Assembly: GCA_946409475.1 (NCBI GenBank)
Contig: CAMJWQ010000089.1
Location: 1 to 10,634 of the forward strand
Reading direction: 5' to 3'
Length of the DNA stretch: 10,634 bases
From: an uncultured Lachnospiraceae bacterium
GTDB taxonomy: Bacteria; Bacillota; Clostridia; Lachnospirales; Lachnospiraceae
A program made the translations under genes and the position numbers. Numbering within the stretch: the stretch's first letter is position 1; each line of letters opens with the position of its first letter. Under the pieces are notes generated by a model. It saw only the letters and a program-made list of their open reading frames with translations. It made no database searches and had not been told where the DNA came from. Positions 7,222-10,634 of this stretch are shown piece by piece.

Positions 7222-7256
7222 GTCCACTAAATTCGAAACTACCTCATTAAGTGTCC
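7222..7256 (-). repeat. Hairpin repeat copy 2 (diverged, compensated)
   Basis: This 35-base copy is aligned without gaps to copy 3. On the minus strand it can fold with a 7-base loop, keeping the stem CACT/AGTG, the T·T mismatch and the inner tandem G·A/A·G step closed by G-C. Two inner pairs that are G-C and C-G in copy 3 are A-T and T-A here, so both arms changed together. Its centre lies 45 bases from the centres of copies 1 and 3. Confidence 0.75.
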
Positions 7257-7266
7257 GGGTATATAT

Positions 7267-7301
7267 GAACACTAAGCTCGATAATACCTCGCTAAGTGTT
7301 C
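7267..7301 (-). repeat. Hairpin repeat copy 3 (most complete)
   Basis: Read on the minus strand, the element is built as CTTAG-CGAG-7 bases-CGAG-CTTAG with GAACA and TGTTC at the ends. Folding pairs positions 1-14 with 35-22: seven pairs, a T·T mismatch, three pairs, a tandem G·A/A·G step and a closing G-C around a loop GTATTAT. The probable degV transcription start falls inside its first arm. It could be a structured RNA leader, a DNA operator or a REP-like mobile hairpin. Confidence 0.8.
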
Positions 7302-7303
7302 AT

Positions 7304-7333
7304 ATTATATCATACCTGGGATTCATATTTCCA
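7304..7333 (-). promoter_or_regulatory. Probable extended -10 promoter of degV
   Basis: Reading the minus strand, TGATATAAT supplies a perfect TATAAT (7309-7304) with the TGn extension just upstream. A weak -35-like TGGAAA (7333-7328) lies 18 bases away. Transcription would start near 7297, inside hairpin copy 3, giving a leader of about 140 bases before the degV ATG. The extended -10 can compensate for a poor -35. No experimental support is available. Confidence 0.6.
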
Positions 7334-7394
7334 GTAAAACTATGGATTACATTTCATGTATTGGGTTATGAAGGCTGATTTTACTCATGGCTGT

Positions 7395-7415
7395 TTCACA
7401 GGCGGCTGTTGTGAA
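7395..7415. promoter_or_regulatory. Inverted repeat upstream of pepF promoter
   Basis: TTCACA and TGTGAA form a perfect 6-base inverted repeat separated by nine bases, within a stretch that also holds GGCTGTT twice 15 bases apart (7389-7395 and 7404-7410). It lies about 45 bases upstream of the pepF -35 element and about 60 bases from the degV promoter. It could be a regulator site for either gene; the regulator is unknown. Confidence 0.3.
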
Positions 7416-7459
7416 GACTGAACCGCAACTAAAAATGTGTTAAATATTACCTGTGATGA

Positions 7460-7489
7460 TTGACGTTAATTCTATGAATCCTATACAAT
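7460..7489 (+). promoter_or_regulatory. Sigma-A-type promoter of pepF
   Basis: TTGACG (7460-7465) and TACAAT (7484-7489) are separated by 18 bases, each one mismatch from the vegetative consensus. An overlapping TATACA at 16-base spacing is an alternative -10. Transcription would start near 7496, about 20 bases before the pepF ATG, so the leader is very short and leaves no space for a riboswitch. Confidence 0.7.
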
Positions 7490-7515
7490 AAAAAGAAAAT
7501 GTATGAGGTGATAGT

Positions 7516-9318
7516 ATGAAAAACAATGCCATTCCCAAAAGGTCCGACATAGATGCCAAATATAAGTGGGCCATTGGTGATCTATATGAAAATGATAACT
7601 TGTGGGAAGAGGATGTTAAAAAATTTGAGGCTGATATGGAGGCAATTTTGCTGTATAAGGATCATTTGGCCGATGGAGGAGAAGGCCTTTATAAGGGGCT
7701 GCAGATGAATGACCGGCTGAATATGATGCTGGAAAAAATTTATGTATATGCAAATCAAAAACTGCATGAAGATACCACCGACCCCAAGTACCAGACGCTG
7801 TCTGCCAAAGCTCAAAATTTATCAATCAGATACCAGGCCGTCTCTTCTTTTATAGAGCCTGAAATCTTATCTGTTACAATGGATAGATTTAAGGAAATGC
7901 TTATGGAATATCCTTCTTTAATGAAATATAAACAGTATATGGAGGATATACTCCGGCAAAAAAAACATATTCTGCCAAAGGAAATGGAGGAATTGCTGGC
8001 GAATGTTTATCAAATAGCAAAGGGTCCTGAAAAAATATTTACGATGTTTAATAATGCGGATATAAAATTTCCTGTCATTGAAACGGATAAGGGAGAAACG
8101 ATTGCCATTTCTCATGGAAGATTCCTTTCTCTGATGGAAAGCAAGGACAGGGATATCAGGAGGAAAACTTTCCAGGGCCTGTATCATACCTATGAAAAAA
8201 GTGAGAATACATTAGCCTGTATTTTTAATTATAACGTAAAGCAGGCAACTTTTTTTGCAAGGAGCAGACACTATAATTCCAATATGGAAATGTATCTGGA
8301 CAGCAGTAACATACCGACAGCCGTTTATGACAATTTATTGCAGACAGTCGGTGATCATCTGCCAATGCTCCATAAATATATGAAATTAAGAAAAAGGCTG
8401 CTGGGCTATGAGGAGCTTCATATGTATGATTTATACGTTCCCGTCATTGAAAGGGGAGACAGGGAATATACCTACGAGGAAGCGAAGGAACTGGTATTAA
8501 AGGGCCTTGGTAAAATGGGAAGGGACTATTTAAAGGCTCTGGAAGAGGGCTTTCAGAACCGATGGATAGATGTTTACGAAAATGAAGGGAAGAGAAGCGG
8601 AGCCTATTCCTGGGGTGCTTACGGTGTACACCCCTATGTGCTATTAAATTACCAGAAGAATTTGAAAAGCGTATTTACCCTGGCACATGAGATGGGTCAT
8701 GCTCTGCATTCCTATTATTCTGATAAGTATCAGGATTATTTATATGCCGGATACCGGATTTTTGTGGCGGAAGTGGCGTCTACCTGTAACGAATCCTTAC
8801 TGATTCATTATATGCTTCAAAATGCCAGGGATAAAAACGAGAAATTATATCTGTTAAATTATTTTCTGGAGCAATTCAGAGGAACCTTTTTCAGACAAAC
8901 GATGTTTGCCGAATTTGAGAAGATAGTGCATACCATGAGCCAACAGGGGGAGGAGCTTACCTTAACGGCATTAAAAGATGTTTACCGGGACTTGAATAGG
9001 AAATATTACGGTGATGAAGTGGTCATAGATGAGGAAATAGCATTGGAATGGGCCAGAATCCCTCATTTTTACAATCCGTTTTACGTATACCAATATGCAA
9101 CAGGCTTTGCTGCCGCCATAGCTCTTAGTAAGCAAATCCGCAGTAAAGGGCAGGCAGCAGTAAATGATTATATGAAGTTTTTATCGGGAGGCAGCAGCCG
9201 ATATCCTATTGAGCTGTTAAAAATGGCCGGAGTGGATATGACCCAAAAAGAGCCCATTGTATCAGCTATTACCCTGTTCGGTGAGCTGCTGGATGAATTT
9301 ATGAAGCTGTTAGCCTGA
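7516..9318 (+). CDS. pepF: Oligoendopeptidase F (M3 family zinc metallopeptidase)
   Basis: PepF is a cytoplasmic zinc endopeptidase that cuts short peptides internally, serving peptide recycling and nutrition. The 600 residues match the usual PepF length. The zinc site is HEMGH (His391, Glu392 as catalytic base, His395) with a third ligand at Glu419 in FVAEVAST, the spacing expected for family M3. The conserved substrate-binding stretch IPHFYNPFYVYQYATG (515-530) is intact. The N-terminal half is the helical PepF-type domain beginning with RSDIDAKYKWAIGDLY. There is no signal peptide. The ATG at 7516 follows GAGGTGAT, an excellent match to the 16S rRNA tail, five to six bases upstream. It is transcribed alone from its own promoter, diverging from degV and converging on the oxidoreductase gene. 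Cellular substrates cannot be told from sequence. Confidence 0.97.
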   Translation: MKNNAIPKRSDIDAKYKWAIGDLYENDNLWEEDVKKFEADMEAILLYKDHLADGGEGLYKGLQMNDRLNMMLEKIYVYANQKLHEDTTDPKYQTLSAKAQNLSIRYQAVSSFIEPEILSVTMDRFKEMLMEYPSLMKYKQYMEDILRQKKHILPKEMEELLANVYQIAKGPEKIFTMFNNADIKFPVIETDKGETIAISHGRFLSLMESKDRDIRRKTFQGLYHTYEKSENTLACIFNYNVKQATFFARSRHYNSNMEMYLDSSNIPTAVYDNLLQTVGDHLPMLHKYMKLRKRLLGYEELHMYDLYVPVIERGDREYTYEEAKELVLKGLGKMGRDYLKALEEGFQNRWIDVYENEGKRSGAYSWGAYGVHPYVLLNYQKNLKSVFTLAHEMGHALHSYYSDKYQDYLYAGYRIFVAEVASTCNESLLIHYMLQNARDKNEKLYLLNYFLEQFRGTFFRQTMFAEFEKIVHTMSQQGEELTLTALKDVYRDLNRKYYGDEVVIDEEIALEWARIPHFYNPFYVYQYATGFAAAIALSKQIRSKGQAAVNDYMKFLSGGSSRYPIELLKMAGVDMTQKEPIVSAITLFGELLDEFMKLLA

Positions 9319-9340
9319 AAGATTATGCAGGCACTCAGGC
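9313..9340. terminator. Palindrome over convergent stop codons
   Basis: GCCTGA (9313-9318) and TCAGGC (9335-9340) form a 6-base inverted repeat whose arms contain the last alanine and stop codons of both convergent genes. The loop is 16 bases and there is no T-run on either side, so a bidirectional terminator is only a weak possibility. An alternative internal pairing is GCCTG with CAGGC at 9328-9332. Confidence 0.25.
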
Positions 9341-10597
9341 AAATACATCGGTAAGCCCCGCTTTTTCCACCCGTTCTTTTATTGCTTTAATATCTATGGT
9401 ATAAAGGTTCTTACTTTTCATTCGTTCAAACAGGCAGGAACCGGAGAAGGTATATTTTTTTTGAAGGCCCTCCTGTGTTTGCATTTCTTCATTAACAAAG
9501 GCAATGGCATCTCCTGTTGCCAGCTCTGTGGGAAGCGTCAGGCAATTTTCTTTAAGCAGGTGACGCACACTGTTATAGCCGGCTAATATGCCGGTTATGA
9601 TAGCTTCCGTGTGACCGACAAAAAGTCCCGTTTTTTCACCCGCACAGAAGAGATTATCCATTCCCTTCACCTGCAGGGTGTTATGTCTGGGTGCCATGGC
9701 AAAAAAACGCATGGAATTCCCTTTACTTCCCCCGTAAGGGTCTTCATAACGGGCTTTTTCAAACCCGGGTATTCTATTTAGCTTCTGCAAGGGATAATAA
9801 GGGGCCATCAGCTTGGCATGACCGGTATCCAATAGAATTAAATTTTTGGCGAAATCCTTTAGCGCATATTGCTGACAGGCTTTTATCTGTAAGTGATCCT
9901 CTATTAATTCCTCCGGAATGGAGACTATGGCTACACCTTTTGTATTTAGCCTGTCAATCAATTCCTGCGATAAGGATTCTTTAAAAATTTTACAGGAGCC
10001 GCTCATGGCACCGATAGAACCGTCGGACCGTAATCCTTTCAGCTCCTCTATACCCGCCAGTGCCGTAAGACTGATCCTTCCGCCAAAACTGGGACATCGG
10101 ATAATACACATGGCACATCCGTTTCCATATTTGGTACAGTTAGAGACAGGTCCGGCCGTACCCGTTGCATCAATAAATACATCACCCTTATATTCCGTAT
10201 TATTTTGATCAAGGATACCGGTTATTTTTTTTTGCTTCATTTCAATTTTATTGATTCTGGAATTAAAATGAATACGGATATTCATGCTTTTAAGATAACC
10301 GTAAACAGCATGGGGAGTTTTTACAATGTCATAAAGGTCTGCATGCTCATGACCGGGAAATTGAATGGATTTATGCCTTAGGCAGGTATCTATTACAGTA
10401 AAAAGATCGCCTCCCCCCATGGCAACCATTTCCTCCGTTGCCGTGAACCGGCCGTTATTACGCATAATACCGCCCACCAGACCTGTTCCCAGTAGCATAT
10501 CGGTCCGTTCGATCAATGTGACATCGGCTCCCTGTTTCCCGGCGGACAAAGCGGCCGCGCAGCCGGCCCAGCCTCCTCCCGCGATAATAACCTTCAT
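9335..10597 (-). CDS. FAD-dependent oxidoreductase
   Basis: This 420-residue flavoprotein has an N-terminal dinucleotide-binding fold: VIIAGGGWAG (3-12) followed by the acidic ribose-binding Glu30 in LIER. DATG at 143-146 and a C-terminal FAD-contact segment NLFCAGEKTG (315-324) leading to GILAG (336-340) complete the site. The C-terminal segment resembles that of GidA/TrmFO flavoproteins, but the protein is shorter and lacks their full architecture, so a tRNA-modifying role is not claimed. A cysteine group CAMCIIRC (161, 164, 168), with Cys154 nearby, could be redox active or bind a metal; this is inference. The ATG at 10597 has AAAGGAGGT seven bases upstream. Its promoter lies at or beyond the window edge. 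It converges on pepF with 16 bases between. The substrate is unknown. Confidence 0.9.
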   Translation of the reverse strand: MKVIIAGGGWAGCAAALSAGKQGADVTLIERTDMLLGTGLVGGIMRNNGRFTATEEMVAMGGGDLFTVIDTCLRHKSIQFPGHEHADLYDIVKTPHAVYGYLKSMNIRIHFNSRINKIEMKQKKITGILDQNNTEYKGDVFIDATGTAGPVSNCTKYGNGCAMCIIRCPSFGGRISLTALAGIEELKGLRSDGSIGAMSGSCKIFKESLSQELIDRLNTKGVAIVSIPEELIEDHLQIKACQQYALKDFAKNLILLDTGHAKLMAPYYPLQKLNRIPGFEKARYEDPYGGSKGNSMRFFAMAPRHNTLQVKGMDNLFCAGEKTGLFVGHTEAIITGILAGYNSVRHLLKENCLTLPTELATGDAIAFVNEEMQTQEGLQKKYTFSGSCLFERMKSKNLYTIDIKAIKERVEKAGLTDVFA

Positions 10598-10634
10598 AAA
10601 TGTTACCTCCTTTCACCCTTGCGTATTGTTAACT

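Larger units (their letters stand above)
7158..7515. other. Divergent degV-pepF intergenic region
   Basis: This 358-base stretch separates two divergent genes and holds no convincing protein gene. From left to right it carries the degV ribosome binding site, three hairpin repeats, the degV promoter, an AT-rich unassigned segment (about 7334-7388), an inverted repeat, and the pepF promoter and ribosome binding site. Two frames of 17-18 codons starting at 7368 and 7387 lack a clear ribosome binding site and were not called. Confidence 0.7.

Noticed and set aside
7179..7301. CRISPR array
   Set aside because: Only three repeats with 10-12 base spacers, strong copy divergence and no cas genes; the spacing is far too short for CRISPR spacers.
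7368..7443. Two overlapping short open frames (17-18 codons) upstream of pepF
   Set aside because: No clear ribosome binding site, no recognisable peptide, and length expected by chance.

Overview
The window looks like chromosomal DNA from a low-to-moderate GC Firmicute, most likely a member of the Clostridia (Lachnospiraceae-like). This is inferred from strong AGGAGG-type ribosome binding sites, several TTG start codons, and the gene families present (clostridial-type LUD-domain protein, DegV, PepF, PTS genes). The species cannot be named from this sequence, and no RNA genes, complete mobile elements or CRISPR arrays were seen.

Region 1 (about 1-5559, plus strand) is a tightly packed beta-glucoside phosphotransferase (PTS) operon. 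It encodes a lactose/cellobiose-family EIIC permease, a GH1 6-phospho-beta-glucosidase, an HPr, an Enzyme I and a small soluble methyl-accepting-chemotaxis-type signalling protein. Sugar would enter through EIIC as the 6-phosphate and be hydrolysed by the glucosidase. HPr and Enzyme I would supply the phosphate from phosphoenolpyruvate. EIIA and EIIB are not in the window and may lie upstream. Having general PTS proteins inside a sugar-specific operon, followed by a membrane-free chemoreceptor signalling domain, suggests a self-contained transport module with its own signalling output. This is the most interesting gene context here.

Region 2 (5560-7157, minus strand) holds degV (a FakB-like fatty-acid-binding protein) and, downstream of it, a single-domain LUD protein with a C-terminal cysteine cluster. 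The LUD gene ends at the base immediately next to the stop codon of the chemoreceptor-like gene.

Region 3 (7158-7515) is a 358-base divergent intergenic region. It contains three imperfect 31-35 base hairpin repeats with an exact 45-base centre spacing between degV and its probable promoter, then an inverted repeat and a good sigma-A promoter for pepF. Two of the hairpin copies differ by compensatory base-pair changes, so they look structurally constrained.

Region 4 (7516-10597) contains pepF (oligoendopeptidase F, M3 family, plus strand) and a convergent FAD-dependent oxidoreductase (minus strand) with a CxxCxxxC cluster. The two stop codons lie in the arms of a short palindrome.
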